DNA of 64,000 nt from Streptomyces werraensis (GTDB taxonomy: Bacteria > Actinomycetota > Actinomycetes > Streptomycetales > Streptomycetaceae): NCBI GenBank assembly GCA_014656175.1, contig BNBX01000007.1:3447-67446 (forward strand), read 5' to 3'. Shown in pieces: positions 19,601 to 27,741 of the stretch (positions are counted from its first letter, which is position 1; each line of letters starts with the position of its first letter). The position numbers and the translations under genes were made by a program. The notes under the pieces are model-generated. The model ran no database searches, had not been told where the DNA came from, and worked only from the letters and a program-made list of their open reading frames with translations.

Positions 19601-20242
19601 ATGCGTGGCTACGGTCATGAGCACGGACACGGTCATGGGCACGGCGGACCGCGGGGCGGCGGACGGGGCGACTTCGAGCGCCTGCGTGCGGCCTTCGGTC
19701 CTTTCGGGCCGGGTGGTCCGGGAGGACCGGGCGGTCCCTGGGGTCCCGGCTTCGGTCACGGCGGCCCCTGGGGCGGCCGAGGGCGCGGCGGACCCAGGGG
19801 GAGGGCGCGGCGCGGTGACGTCCGCGCGTCGATCCTTGCGCTGCTGAAGGACCGTCCGATGCACGGCTACGAGATGATCCAGGAGATCGCCGAGCGCAGC
19901 GGCGGGGCGTGGAAGCCCAGCCCCGGCTCGGTCTACCCCACCCTCCAGCTGCTGGAGGACGAGGGCCTGATCGTCAGCGAGTCCGAGGGCGGCAAGAAGC
20001 TGTTCTCCCTCACCGAGGCCGGCCGCACGGCCGCCGAGGACGGACCCGAGGCTCCCTGGGAGGAGGCCTCGCGCGGCGTCGACTGGGAGGCGCTGGGTGA
20101 GATCCGGCAGGCAGGTTTCGGCCTGATGGAGGCCTTCGGGCAGGTCTGGAAGACGGGGAGCAAGGAGCAGCGGGAGAAGGCCCTCGCGGTCATCAACGAG
20201 GCCCGTAAGAAGCTGTACCTGATCCTCGCGGACGAGGACTGA
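19601..20242 (+). CDS. PadR family transcriptional regulator
   Basis: A 213-residue regulator. The N-terminal 70 residues are very unusual: GYGHEHGHGHGHGG, then GPGGPGGPGGPWG and GRGRGGPRGRARRG, a His/Gly/Arg-rich low-complexity arm. A PadR winged helix follows (DVRASILALLKDRPMHGYEM, SPGSVYPTLQLLEDEGL), then a C-terminal dimerisation helix. The His repeat could bind metal. ATG at 19601 has GGAG eight bases upstream; ATG at 19583 is the alternative. An inverted repeat just upstream is a likely self-operator. Confidence 0.88.
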   Translation: MRGYGHEHGHGHGHGGPRGGGRGDFERLRAAFGPFGPGGPGGPGGPWGPGFGHGGPWGGRGRGGPRGRARRGDVRASILALLKDRPMHGYEMIQEIAERSGGAWKPSPGSVYPTLQLLEDEGLIVSESEGGKKLFSLTEAGRTAAEDGPEAPWEEASRGVDWEALGEIRQAGFGLMEAFGQVWKTGSKEQREKALAVINEARKKLYLILADED

Positions 20243-20270
20243 GCCGGCCGCTGATAGTCGGCGGGGAGCT

Positions 20271-20302
20271 GAGGGGCGTGCGCCGAGTGGCGTGCGCCCC
20301 TC
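20271..20302 (+). terminator. Hairpin after the PadR gene
   Basis: GAGGGGCG (20271-20278) and CGCCCCTC (20295-20302) form an 8-bp stem about 28 bases after the PadR stop. It is a plausible terminator, though the Clp-N gene downstream might still be reached. Confidence 0.6.
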
Positions 20303-20429
20303 GGGCGTGTGCGCCCTGATCTCGTTCCCAAGGAGGAGATTTCGCCATGCGACGTCCACTTCCCGCGGGACGCCAAGATGCGTCCCGCCGCCGATGCGCC
20401 GGGCCGCCGGGACTGATGGGGTGGGAGAT

Positions 20430-20963
20430 GTGCGATCCCGTATCCCCCGGCAGCAGGCCCAGTGGCCCCAGGCGCAGGCCGCCCGCGGCGCGGACGGCGA
20501 CGCCGGGCTCGGCGCGGAACTGGCGGAGGTCGTGGCCGGCGCCCGGCGCAGGGTGGTGCGGGGCGGCGACCGGCACATCGACACCGCCCATCTGCTGCAC
20601 TCCCTGCTCGAGTCCGACCCCGAGGTGCGGGCCGCGTTCGGCGACGGAGCCACGGTGGCGCGGCTGCTCGGTTATCTGGTGCAGCGGAGCATCGGGTACG
20701 GGCTGAGGTGGCAGGGGAGCGTCGAGGACTCGGGCGGCCTGCCGGTCGTGGAGGGGGTGACCGGGTTCTCGCCCCTGGCGGCGGTGTGTGTGGCGCGGGC
20801 TCGGGAGCGGGCTGCCCGGCGGGGGGACGGGGTGGTTCGGGGGACGGACCTGCTGGCGGCGCTTGTCGCGGAGCCGCGGGCTCGGGCTGTCGAGGTGGTG
20901 CGGCGGGCCGGGGTGGAGCCGGGGGAGGTGGTGCGGGGGGTGGATGCCGGAACTGCGGGATGA
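20430..20963 (+). CDS. Clp N-terminal domain protein
   Basis: About 177 residues carrying a double Clp-N repeat without any AAA+ domain: RRVVRGGDRHIDTAHLLHSL, GDGATVARLLGYLVQR, then SPLAAVCVARARERAARRGD and GVVRGTDLLAALVAE. Such proteins may act as substrate adaptors or decoys for Clp ATPases. The frame is clearly coding from the GTG at 20430, but no good ribosome site precedes it. A very strong AAGGAGGAGA with an ATG at 20347 is in another frame. The start is therefore uncertain. It follows the PadR gene on the same strand. Confidence 0.75.
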   Translation: MRSRIPRQQAQWPQAQAARGADGDAGLGAELAEVVAGARRRVVRGGDRHIDTAHLLHSLLESDPEVRAAFGDGATVARLLGYLVQRSIGYGLRWQGSVEDSGGLPVVEGVTGFSPLAAVCVARARERAARRGDGVVRGTDLLAALVAEPRARAVEVVRRAGVEPGEVVRGVDAGTAG

Positions 20964-21044
20964 GCGGGGTGCGGCGGCAGGGTTTTCTTCACCCCTCCGC
21001 CCCTTGCCTTCCCGTCCCTCGACGGCTTCGCGCCCGCACCCGCC

Positions 21045-21068
21045 TTCGCGCAGTTCCCCGCGCCCCTG
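21045..21068 (+). repeat. Dispersed intergenic repeat, copy 1
   Basis: TTCGCGCAGTTCCCCGCGCC plus CCTG differs at one base out of 24 from positions 55872-55895. The unit resembles the short repeated intergenic elements I remember as common in Streptomyces chromosomes. It lies between the Clp-N and EamA genes. Confidence 0.65.
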
Positions 21069-21133
21069 CGGGGGGTTTCCCGTCAGGTGTCTTGAGGGGT
21101 GACGGTGCTGTCGGGGGGTGACATCATGTGGCG

Positions 21134-22111
21134 GTGTTCAAGACTCACCCCAAGGGCATGGGGCTCACCCTCGCGCTGGTGTCCGCCGTGGCCTTCGGCG
21201 GGTCCGGTGTGGCGGCCAAGCCGTTGATCGAGGCCGGGCTGGACCCGCTGCACGTCGTATGGCTGCGGGTGGCGGGCGCCGCGCTCGTCATGCTGCCGCT
21301 CGCCGTACGCCACCGCGCGCTGCTCAGGCGACGGCCCGCGCTGCTCGCCGGGTTCGGGCTCTTCGCCGTGGCCGGTGTGCAGGCCTGCTACTTCGCCGCC
21401 ATCTCCCGCATCCCCGTCGGCGTCGCGCTGCTCGTCGAGTACCTGGCGCCCGCGCTCGTCCTCGGCTGGGTGCGGTTCGTGCAGCGGCGGCCGGTGACGC
21501 GTGCCGCCGCCGTCGGCGTGGTGCTCGCCGTGGGCGGCCTCGCCTGCGTCGTCGAGGTGTGGGCAGGACTCGGCTTCGACGCCCTCGGACTCGCCCTCGC
21601 GCTCGGCGCCGCCTGCTGCCAGGTCGGCTACTTCGTCCTGTCCGACCAGGGCAGCGACAGCGAGGAGTCCCCCGACCCGCTCGGCGTCATCGCGTACGGG
21701 CTGCTGATCGGCGCCGCCGTGCTCACCGTCGTCGCGCGGCCCTGGTCCATGGACTGGTCCGTGCTCACCGGCACCGCCGCGATGGACGGCACACCCGTCG
21801 CCGCGTTCCTGCTCCTGGGGTGGATCGTCCTCGTCGCCACGGTCGCCGCGTACGTCACCGGCGTGGTGTCGGTGCGCCGCCTCTCACCGCAGGTGGCGGG
21901 CGTCGTCGCCTGTCTGGAGGCGGTCATCGCCACCGTCCTCGCCTGGGTGCTGCTCGGCGAGCATCTGTCGGCGCCGCAGATCGTCGGCGGCGTGGTCGTC
22001 CTCGCCGGCGCCCTCATCGCCCAGTCCTCCGCCCCGGCGAAGACCCCCGAGGAACCCGTCGCCGGCGGCGGTCCCGAACGGGAGTTGTCCACCCCCGGAA
22101 CCACCGCATAA
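21134..22111 (+). CDS. EamA/DMT family exporter (first copy)
   Basis: A 325-residue, ten-helix drug/metabolite transporter of the EamA family. Two internal repeats are visible (GLTLALVSAVAFGGSGVAAK and GLALALGAACCQVGYFVL). The ARG-free ending is hydrophilic (KTPEEPVAGGG). Members export amino acids, nucleosides or drugs; the substrate here is unknown. GTG at 21134 was chosen because CATCAT lies six bases before it; GTG at 21128 would also fit. The next EamA gene follows after a leader-like region. Confidence 0.87.
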   Translation: MFKTHPKGMGLTLALVSAVAFGGSGVAAKPLIEAGLDPLHVVWLRVAGAALVMLPLAVRHRALLRRRPALLAGFGLFAVAGVQACYFAAISRIPVGVALLVEYLAPALVLGWVRFVQRRPVTRAAAVGVVLAVGGLACVVEVWAGLGFDALGLALALGAACCQVGYFVLSDQGSDSEESPDPLGVIAYGLLIGAAVLTVVARPWSMDWSVLTGTAAMDGTPVAAFLLLGWIVLVATVAAYVTGVVSVRRLSPQVAGVVACLEAVIATVLAWVLLGEHLSAPQIVGGVVVLAGALIAQSSAPAKTPEEPVAGGGPERELSTPGTTA

Positions 22112-22121
22112 GGTGCTGATC

Positions 22122-22163
22122 ATGCATACGCGCGCACGTGTTCTTCCGCCGCCGGCCGCCTGA
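22122..22163 (+). CDS. Possible 13-residue leader peptide (MHTRARVLPPPAA)
   Basis: A tiny frame with ATG at 22122, preceded by AAGGTG at six bases, reads MHTRARVLPPPAA and stops at 22161-22163. It begins 11 bases after the first EamA stop, and a 10-bp hairpin follows 20 bases after its own stop. The Pro-Pro-Pro run is a known ribosome-stalling type of sequence, so control of the downstream EamA gene by translation of this peptide is plausible. This is inference; it is too short to prove by inspection. Confidence 0.45.
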   Translation: MHTRARVLPPPAA

Positions 22164-22182
22164 GGCGGGCCCTCCGGCTTGT

Positions 22183-22205
22183 ACGCCCGGCAGCGTGCCG
22201 GGCGT
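22183..22205 (+). promoter_or_regulatory. Hairpin in the EamA leader region
   Basis: ACGCCCGGCA, loop GCG, TGCCGGGCGT: a perfect 10-bp stem in the untranslated region between the two EamA genes. Further G/C-rich stems follow up to about 22270. It may be part of an attenuator controlled by the upstream small peptide, or a terminator for the first gene. Confidence 0.55.
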
Positions 22206-22335
22206 CGCGGTGCTGCCCGCAGACGAAGTCCGCGGACCCCGGTCCCTCGGCCCCGGCCGGGCCTGAGCCGGGCTCCCTTCCGAACTTCCGCGCCCACGCC
22301 GACGCGTGGTGCGCACCTCTGCGGAGAGAGAACAC

Positions 22336-23298
22336 GTGTCGAACAACGTCTCCGGCCTGCCCGTCGGGCGTGGCCTGATCTACCTCGTCGTCGCCGGTGC
22401 CGCCTGGGGCACCGCGGGCGCCGCGGCCTCGCTGGTGTACCGCACCAGCGACATGGGCCCGATCGCCCTGTCCTTCTGGCGGTGCGCCGCCGGTCTTGCC
22501 GTGCTGTACGCGGCGCGCCTGCTGTTCGGGCGCTCCCGTGCCGACGCCGCTCCGGCACCGCTGGGCCGCCGGGTCGCGCGGGCGACGGCCACCGGCGCCG
22601 GACTCGCGGTGTTCCAGACGGCCTACTTCGCCGCCGTGTCGGCGACCGGGCTGGCCGTGGCCACCGTCGTCACCCTGGGCGCCGGTCCCGTCCTGATCGC
22701 CCTCGGCGCCCGGCTCACCATGGGCGAGCGACTGGGGCGCGGCGGGCTCGCGTCCGTCGCCGGCGCGCTCACCGGACTCGTGGTGCTCGTCCTCGGCGGC
22801 GGGAAGGCGACGGTGGACCCGGCGGGCGTCCTGCTCGCCCTGCTGTCCGCCGCCGGCTACTCGGCCATGACCCTGCTCACCCGGTGGTGGGGGCGCGACG
22901 GCGGCACCGACTCCTCCGGCGCGACCGTCGGGGCGTTCGCCGTCACCAGCCTGGTGCTCCTGCCGTTCGCCGCGGTGGAGGGGCTGATGCCGCACACCGA
23001 CGCGCCCGGTGCTCTGCTGCTCCTGCTCGCCTACGTCGCGACCGTGCCGACCGCGCTGGCCTACGGCCTCTACTTCGCGGGCGCCGCGGTCGTCCGGTCG
23101 GCGACCGTGTCCGTGATCATGCTGCTCGAACCGGTCAGCGCGGCGGTGCTGGCTGTCGCCGTACTCGGCGAGCGGCTCACGGCGGCCACCCTGGCCGGCA
23201 CTCTGCTGATGCTGGGCTCAGTGGCGGGCCTGGCGGCGGGGGAGGCCCGCGACGCGCGGGCCGCCCGCAGGGCGCGGGGGGAGGCCGTTCCGGCGTGA
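22336..23298 (+). CDS. EamA/DMT family exporter (second copy)
   Basis: A 320-residue EamA transporter with ten predicted membrane helices, starting LIYLVVAGAAWGTAGAAAS; the second repeat begins PAGVLLALLSAAGYSAMTLL. The C-terminus is short and basic (AAGEARDARAARRARG). It is the same broad family as the preceding gene but clearly a different subfamily. The GTG at 22336 has GGAGAG seven bases upstream. The 220-base region before it contains a tiny leader frame and stable hairpins, so expression may respond to translation or a ligand. Confidence 0.87.
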   Translation: MSNNVSGLPVGRGLIYLVVAGAAWGTAGAAASLVYRTSDMGPIALSFWRCAAGLAVLYAARLLFGRSRADAAPAPLGRRVARATATGAGLAVFQTAYFAAVSATGLAVATVVTLGAGPVLIALGARLTMGERLGRGGLASVAGALTGLVVLVLGGGKATVDPAGVLLALLSAAGYSAMTLLTRWWGRDGGTDSSGATVGAFAVTSLVLLPFAAVEGLMPHTDAPGALLLLLAYVATVPTALAYGLYFAGAAVVRSATVSVIMLLEPVSAAVLAVAVLGERLTAATLAGTLLMLGSVAGLAAGEARDARAARRARGEAVPA

Positions 23299-23304
23299 GG
23301 TGAG

Positions 23305-23340
23305 CGAGGGCGCCCCTGCCGGCCGGCAGGGGCACCCTCG
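23305..23340 (+). terminator. Terminator after the second EamA gene
   Basis: CGAGGGCGCCCCTGCC, loop GGCC, GGCAGGGGCACCCTCG: a 16-bp stem with one mismatch, starting six bases after the stop codon. Confidence 0.82.
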
Positions 23341-23829
23341 GACTCCGGGCCGGTACGGCGCGCGCGCCGACGGGTGCCGGGTTGCCATTGGGGCAGGGGT
23401 CCCGCGCGCACGGTCTCCGTGGTCCCGGCCGGGCCGGCCGGTTGTGGGGGAGGTCCTTCACGGCCGGCAGCGGGCCGGGCCTCGGTTCTGCCGGGTGCGG
23501 AGGGCTTTCGCCCGACGAAGCCCACGCGGGAGCGGGCAGACCAACGGTCGGGGTCCTGACTCGCCGTACGCGGGTCCCCGGTGCCGGGTCCCGCCGGGCG
23601 GGTGGACCCGACCGTCATGGCGACGGCGAGTGCGTCCGTCGGCCGCGTGGCCGCGTAGGGGGTACCGCCCCGGGAGGAGGAGCGCCGCTGTCGCGGGCCG
23701 GGGGCGCCGTCGGCCTGGGCCGGTCGGCGCCCCGGGTCCGGTGGGGAAGGCTGCGCGGCGCCGCCGTCCTGGGCGCCGACCGGGTCGTCCGCGTCCGCGC
23801 GGACGCACCCCGCCGCCCTCTGTGTCCGG
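23341..23829. other. Intergenic region without a supported gene
   Basis: About 490 bases between convergent genes. The open frames are rich in Arg, Gly and Pro, have no family resemblance, and overlap one another on both strands. I see no strong ribosome site or repeat and take the region as non-coding, possibly a decayed gene. Confidence 0.5.
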
Positions 23830-24465
23830 TCAACCGGCGTTCGGCCCCACCCTCAGGACATGCCCTCGTGCCGCGGCGTCCCGAGTCCGCCCCCGGTCCG
23901 CCAGGCCGGCCGCGATGCGGTCGCGGACGGCCTGGGACCGTTTGCCCGCGTACTTGAACTTCGCCCGGACCTCGGTCACTTCCAGGCGCAGACCGCGGAT
24001 GCCGGACAGCAGCCTGCCGTACGGGGCCTCGCCGGCCGCGGCCCGTGCGGAGCCGCCCTCCGGCTGGAAGTGGCCGACCTGGCGGTTCAGCAGGGTCGCC
24101 TTCTCCGCCGGGTCGTCCACGACGTGGGCGCGGCAGCGGAGCTGGACCGCGGCGTACAGGCTCGTCGGGACGCCGTGTCCGGGTGGGGTGCCCGGTTCGG
24201 CCTGCCAGGGGCCGGGGACGAACGCGTAGTCGTCGACCACGCTCAGCAGGACGTCCGGCGCGGCCTCGAGCGCGGGCCAGAGCGGGTGGGGACGGGCCAG
24301 GTGGGTGACCGCCTCGCCGCGCTCGGCGTCGTAGGCGAAGTGCAGGGGCTGGACGAACGGGGGTTCGCCGGGCGGGCCGTTGACCGCGAGCTGGCCGAAG
24401 TCGTGCGTGGCGAGCCACCGTTGCCATGTGTCGTCGTCCGGTGCGTCCCAGGGATGGATCAGCAT
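23830..24465 (-). CDS. FMN-binding negative regulator, PaiB type
   Basis: A 211-residue split-barrel FMN-binding protein of the PaiB family: MLIHPWDAPDDDTWQRW, FVQPLHFAYD, LARPHPLWPAL and VSVVDDYAFVPGPW-type segments, ending in a basic tail. Bacillus PaiB is described as a repressor of sporulation and protease genes, but many relatives are simply flavin enzymes. Its ATG shares one base with the stop of the upstream PPOX gene (TGATG), so the two are coupled. Confidence 0.84.
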   Translation of the reverse strand: MLIHPWDAPDDDTWQRWLATHDFGQLAVNGPPGEPPFVQPLHFAYDAERGEAVTHLARPHPLWPALEAAPDVLLSVVDDYAFVPGPWQAEPGTPPGHGVPTSLYAAVQLRCRAHVVDDPAEKATLLNRQVGHFQPEGGSARAAAGEAPYGRLLSGIRGLRLEVTEVRAKFKYAGKRSQAVRDRIAAGLADRGRTRDAAARGHVLRVGPNAG

Positions 24466-25151
24466 CACAGGGCCGTCAGATAGCCGGGGACCTCCGTGCC
24501 GGGGGCCAGGTCCGGGGAGGGCTCGGGGGCGCCGTGGACCGTGCGGACCGGGAGGACGCCGGCCCAGTGGGGCAGGGACAGGTCCTCGGGCTCGTCGTTG
24601 ACACCGCCCGTGCGCGCCTTGGCGGAGACCTCGTCCAGGCGGATGCGGAGGACGGCCGTGGCGGCCAGTTCCTTCTTGTCCGCCGGCCGGGAGTCGGCGG
24701 AGCGGCCCGGGACGACGTGGTCGACGAGGGCGTCGAGCGCCTGCCGCTTCTCCTGCGGGTCGGTCACGTCGTACGCCGTGCCGTGCACCACCACGGAGCG
24801 GTAGTTGACCGAGTGGTGGAAGGCGGAGCGGGCCAGCACCAGGCCGTCGACATGGGTGACGGTGAGGCACACCGGGAGCCCCTGACCGGACTGTCCGGCC
24901 GTGCGCAGCGGGCGCGAGCCGGTGGAGCCGTGGACGTAGAGGACCTCGCCCACGCGGCCGTAGAGCGTGGGCAGGACGACCGGGGCGCCGTCCCGGACGA
25001 AGCCGAGGTGGCAGACGTAGCCCTCGTCGAGTATCGCGTGCACCAGGTCCTTGTCGTACGACGCGCGCTGCGGGGCGCGGGTGGGGACGGTGCGCTCGGT
25101 GGGCGTGTAGGCGGTGTCGGGTCGCTGCTGCGGTCGCTGGGGCCCCTGCAT
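24465..25151 (-). CDS. PPOX-class FMN-binding protein
   Basis: A 228-residue protein of the pyridoxamine 5'-phosphate oxidase-like split-barrel fold: YDKDLVHAILDEGYVCHLGF, VLPTLYGRVGEVLYVHGS, SVNYRSVVVHGTAYDV and LPVCLTVTHVDGLV. It is likely a flavin-dependent enzyme of unknown substrate. ATG at 25151 was preferred because GGAG lies six bases upstream; ATG at 25163 is possible. It is divergent from a MocR regulator across a 12-base palindrome, so that regulator probably controls it. The PaiB-like gene is cotranscribed. Confidence 0.85.
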   Translation of the reverse strand: MQGPQRPQQRPDTAYTPTERTVPTRAPQRASYDKDLVHAILDEGYVCHLGFVRDGAPVVLPTLYGRVGEVLYVHGSTGSRPLRTAGQSGQGLPVCLTVTHVDGLVLARSAFHHSVNYRSVVVHGTAYDVTDPQEKRQALDALVDHVVPGRSADSRPADKKELAATAVLRIRLDEVSAKARTGGVNDEPEDLSLPHWAGVLPVRTVHGAPEPSPDLAPGTEVPGYLTAL

Positions 25152-25163
25152 GGCCAACTCCAT

Positions 25164-25175
25164 TGCACTAGTGCA
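25164..25175. promoter_or_regulatory. Palindrome between PPOX and MocR genes
   Basis: TGCACTAGTGCA is a perfect 12-base palindrome in the 35-base gap between divergent genes. It touches the CATAAT -10-like hexamer (25174-25179) of the MocR gene and lies just upstream of the PPOX start. It is the obvious operator candidate for the MocR protein. Confidence 0.6.
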
Positions 25176-25186
25176 TAATGTGGTTT

Positions 25187-26524
25187 GTGCTAGGAGAGTA
25201 TCGGATCAGTGGGCGGCGCGCAGCGGAGATTTCCGCGAGCATCGAGCGGGCGGTGGGGGAGGGCGTCCTGCAGCCGGGCGAACTGCTGCCTCCCATGCGG
25301 GACTTGGCCGAGCGGCTCGGGGTGAACCCCAACACCGTGGCCGCCGCGTACCGGACCCTGCGCGAGCGCGGGGTCATCGAAACGGCGGGCCGGCGGGGCA
25401 GTCGGGTGCGGCCCAAGCCGGCCACCACCGCGCGCGAGATGATCCGCGTGGAGGTCCCGCCGGGTGTGCGTGACCTCTCCGACGGAAACCCGGACCCCGC
25501 GCTGCTGCCCCCGCTGGCCGGGGCGTTCGCGGCGGCCGCGGCCCGGGGTGACAAGGAGCCGGTGCTGTACGGGGACGCTCCGGTGGATCCCGAGCTGGAG
25601 CGGCTGGCACGGGCCGGACTGCACGCCGACGGGGTGCCGGAGGGGCCGGTCGCCGTCACCTCGGGCGCTCTGGACGCGGTGGAGCGGGTGCTCGCCGCTC
25701 ATCTGCGGCCCGGGGACGCGGTGGTGGTCGAGGATCCGGGGTGGGGGAGTCTGCTGGATCTGGTGCCGGCGCTCGGTCTGCGGACCGTGCCGGTGGCCGT
25801 GGACGACGAGGGCCCGGTGCCGAAGGACGTGCGCGGGGCGCTGGAGGGCGGGGCGCGGGCGCTCGTCGTCACCGACCGTGCCCAGAACCCGACCGGCGCC
25901 GCGCTGACCGCCGAGCGGGCGGAGGCGCTGCGTGCGGTGCTCGCCGATCACCCCGGGACGCTCCTGATCGAGGACGACCACGGCCACCACATCGTCGACC
26001 TCCCGCTGCACCCGCTCGCGGGTGTCACCCACCGCTGGGCCTTCTCCCGCTCGGCCGCCAAGGCGTACGGGCCCGACCTGCGTCTCGCGGTTCTCACCGG
26101 CGACGCGCTCACCCTCGACCGGGTACGCGGCAGGCAGCGGCTCGGACCGGGCTGGGTCAGCCTCACCCTCCAGCGCGCGGTGGCGCGGCTGTGGGCCGAC
26201 GGCGCGGTGGACCCGGCGGGCGTGGCGGCGCGGTACGGGGAGCGCCGGGACGCGCTGGCCGAGGCGCTGCGGCGGCGCGGGGTCGTGGCGCGGGGGCGCA
26301 GCGGCATGAACCTGTGGGTACCGGTCCCCGACGAGACCGGAGCGGTCGCCCGTTTGCTGCACACGGGCTGGGCGGTTGCCCCCGGAGCGCGCTTCCGGAT
26401 GAACACGCCGCCGGGCATCCGCGTCACCGTCTCCACCCTCACGGACGCGGAGATCGAACCACTGGCCGAGGCGATCGCGGCGGCCGTACGGCCAGGGGAG
26501 GCGGACCGGCGGACGTACGCGTGA
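25187..26524 (+). CDS. MocR-family regulator (GntR HTH plus aminotransferase domain)
   Basis: A 445-residue MocR/PdxR-type regulator. A GntR winged helix is N-terminal (ISASIERAVGEGVLQPGELL, PPMRDLAERLGVNPNTVAAA), joined to a fold-type I aminotransferase domain with RAQNPTGAALTAERAEAL and the presumed PLP lysine in FSRSAAKAYGPDLR. PdxR-type members respond to pyridoxal phosphate. The divergent PPOX gene fits that theme. GTG at 25187 is seven bases after CATAAT, suggesting a leaderless start; ATG at 25178 would overlap the -10. Confidence 0.88.
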   Translation: MLGEYRISGRRAAEISASIERAVGEGVLQPGELLPPMRDLAERLGVNPNTVAAAYRTLRERGVIETAGRRGSRVRPKPATTAREMIRVEVPPGVRDLSDGNPDPALLPPLAGAFAAAAARGDKEPVLYGDAPVDPELERLARAGLHADGVPEGPVAVTSGALDAVERVLAAHLRPGDAVVVEDPGWGSLLDLVPALGLRTVPVAVDDEGPVPKDVRGALEGGARALVVTDRAQNPTGAALTAERAEALRAVLADHPGTLLIEDDHGHHIVDLPLHPLAGVTHRWAFSRSAAKAYGPDLRLAVLTGDALTLDRVRGRQRLGPGWVSLTLQRAVARLWADGAVDPAGVAARYGERRDALAEALRRRGVVARGRSGMNLWVPVPDETGAVARLLHTGWAVAPGARFRMNTPPGIRVTVSTLTDAEIEPLAEAIAAAVRPGEADRRTYA

Positions 26525-26717
26525 GGGCACCGCGCGCGAGTCGGCGGGGGCGCTCGGCGGGCGGGGCCCTGACGTTGCCCTTGCGTCCTGGGGCCGGCAC
26601 GGCCTCTGCGAGGCGCGTGCGCGGTCACAGCGACATCGCGGCGACATCGCGGCGAGCAGGGACACGGGCCGGGCGCGCGACGGTGTCCCCCGGCGGGGTC
26701 CGGTCACCCGGCCCCGG

Positions 26718-27674
26718 TCACCCCGCTCGCTTCGGCTTCACCTGCGTGAGTGCCGCTCCCGCCAGCACCACCGCCGCCCCGACCGGTGTCGACCACGTCA
26801 GTGTCTCGCCCAGCAGCAGGATGCCCGCCGCCGCGGCGATCACCGGGACGAAGTAGGTGACCATCTGGCCGGTCGTCGGGCCGACCTCGGCGACGATGCC
26901 GTACTGGACGAGGACCGCCAGGCCCGTGCCCAGCGTGCCCAGCGCGGCGATCGCGAGCAGCGGGCCGACGGCCAGGCTCGACGGCGCGGAGGTGAACAAC
27001 GGGGTCACGACCGCCAGTTGGACCGTCGCAAGCAGCAACTGGCCGCCTGTCAGGGACAGGTGCGACGCGCTGCTGCCGGCGAGGGTGCGGCGGACGTAGA
27101 TCCAGCCGACGGGGTAGCTCAGGGAGGCGAGCAGGGCCAGGGCCGTACCGCGCGCGTCCAGGCCGTGGAAGCCCTGCCACGCCCCCAGTACGGTCAGCAC
27201 TCCGAGGAAGCCGAGGCCCAGGCCTGCCACCCGCACCCGGGTCGGCCGGTCCTCGCGCAGCGCCACCAGGGACAGCGCCATCCCCCAGAGCGGGGAGGTG
27301 GCGTTGCAGATGCCCGCCAGGGTGGACGGGATGGTCAGCTCCGCGAAGGCGAAGAGCGAGAACGGCAGCGCGTTGAGCAGGAAACCGGCGACGGCCAGGT
27401 GCATCCAGGTGCGGGCGCCGCGCGGCAGCCCCTCCCGCCGTACCGCCATGGCCAACGCCAGCACGGCCGTGCCGAACGCCAGGCGTCCCAGGGTGACTTG
27501 GAAGGGGGCGTAGCCCTGGGTGCCGACCTTGATGAGGAGGAAGCTGAAGCCCCAGATCAGCGACAGGGCGGCGAAACGCAGCCGCCAGTCGAGGCGCGGA
27601 CGGGCGGGGGCGGACGCGGGTGCGGAGCCGGCCGGATCCGGCGCGGTGGTGGTGGTCGCGGTGACACTGCTCAT
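26718..27674 (-). CDS. EamA/DMT family exporter (third copy)
   Basis: A 318-residue ten-helix EamA transporter: RFAALSLIWGFSFLLIKVG, LRED before helix five, and a second repeat beginning ARGTALALLASLSYPVGWIY. The final TM ends with a basic tail (TQVKPKRAG). The N-terminal 30 residues are Thr/Ala/Pro-rich. It is divergent from a LysR gene 75 bases away, so it is most likely that regulator's target. CATCGT stands seven bases before its ATG. Substrate unknown. Confidence 0.88.
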   Translation of the reverse strand: MSSVTATTTTAPDPAGSAPASAPARPRLDWRLRFAALSLIWGFSFLLIKVGTQGYAPFQVTLGRLAFGTAVLALAMAVRREGLPRGARTWMHLAVAGFLLNALPFSLFAFAELTIPSTLAGICNATSPLWGMALSLVALREDRPTRVRVAGLGLGFLGVLTVLGAWQGFHGLDARGTALALLASLSYPVGWIYVRRTLAGSSASHLSLTGGQLLLATVQLAVVTPLFTSAPSSLAVGPLLAIAALGTLGTGLAVLVQYGIVAEVGPTTGQMVTYFVPVIAAAAGILLLGETLTWSTPVGAAVVLAGAALTQVKPKRAG

Positions 27675-27699
27675 GCCGGTAACGATGGGGCAGACCCAC

Positions 27700-27741
27700 C
27701 TCGTAGCACAATCGAGAAATCGCACGCGGTATCTCGTAGCA
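27700..27741. promoter_or_regulatory. Direct repeats in the LysR/EamA intergenic region
   Basis: CTCGTAGCA occurs at 27700-27708 and 27733-27741, 33 bases apart (about three helical turns). The right copy overlaps the TAGCAT -10-like hexamer of the LysR gene; the left copy lies near the -35 position of the EamA gene. They look like binding sites of the LysR protein. Confidence 0.55.

Noticed and set aside
23300..23957. Open frames on both strands between the EamA and PaiB-type genes
   Set aside because: Arg/Gly/Pro-rich shadows without ribosome sites; no frame stands out by codon bias.
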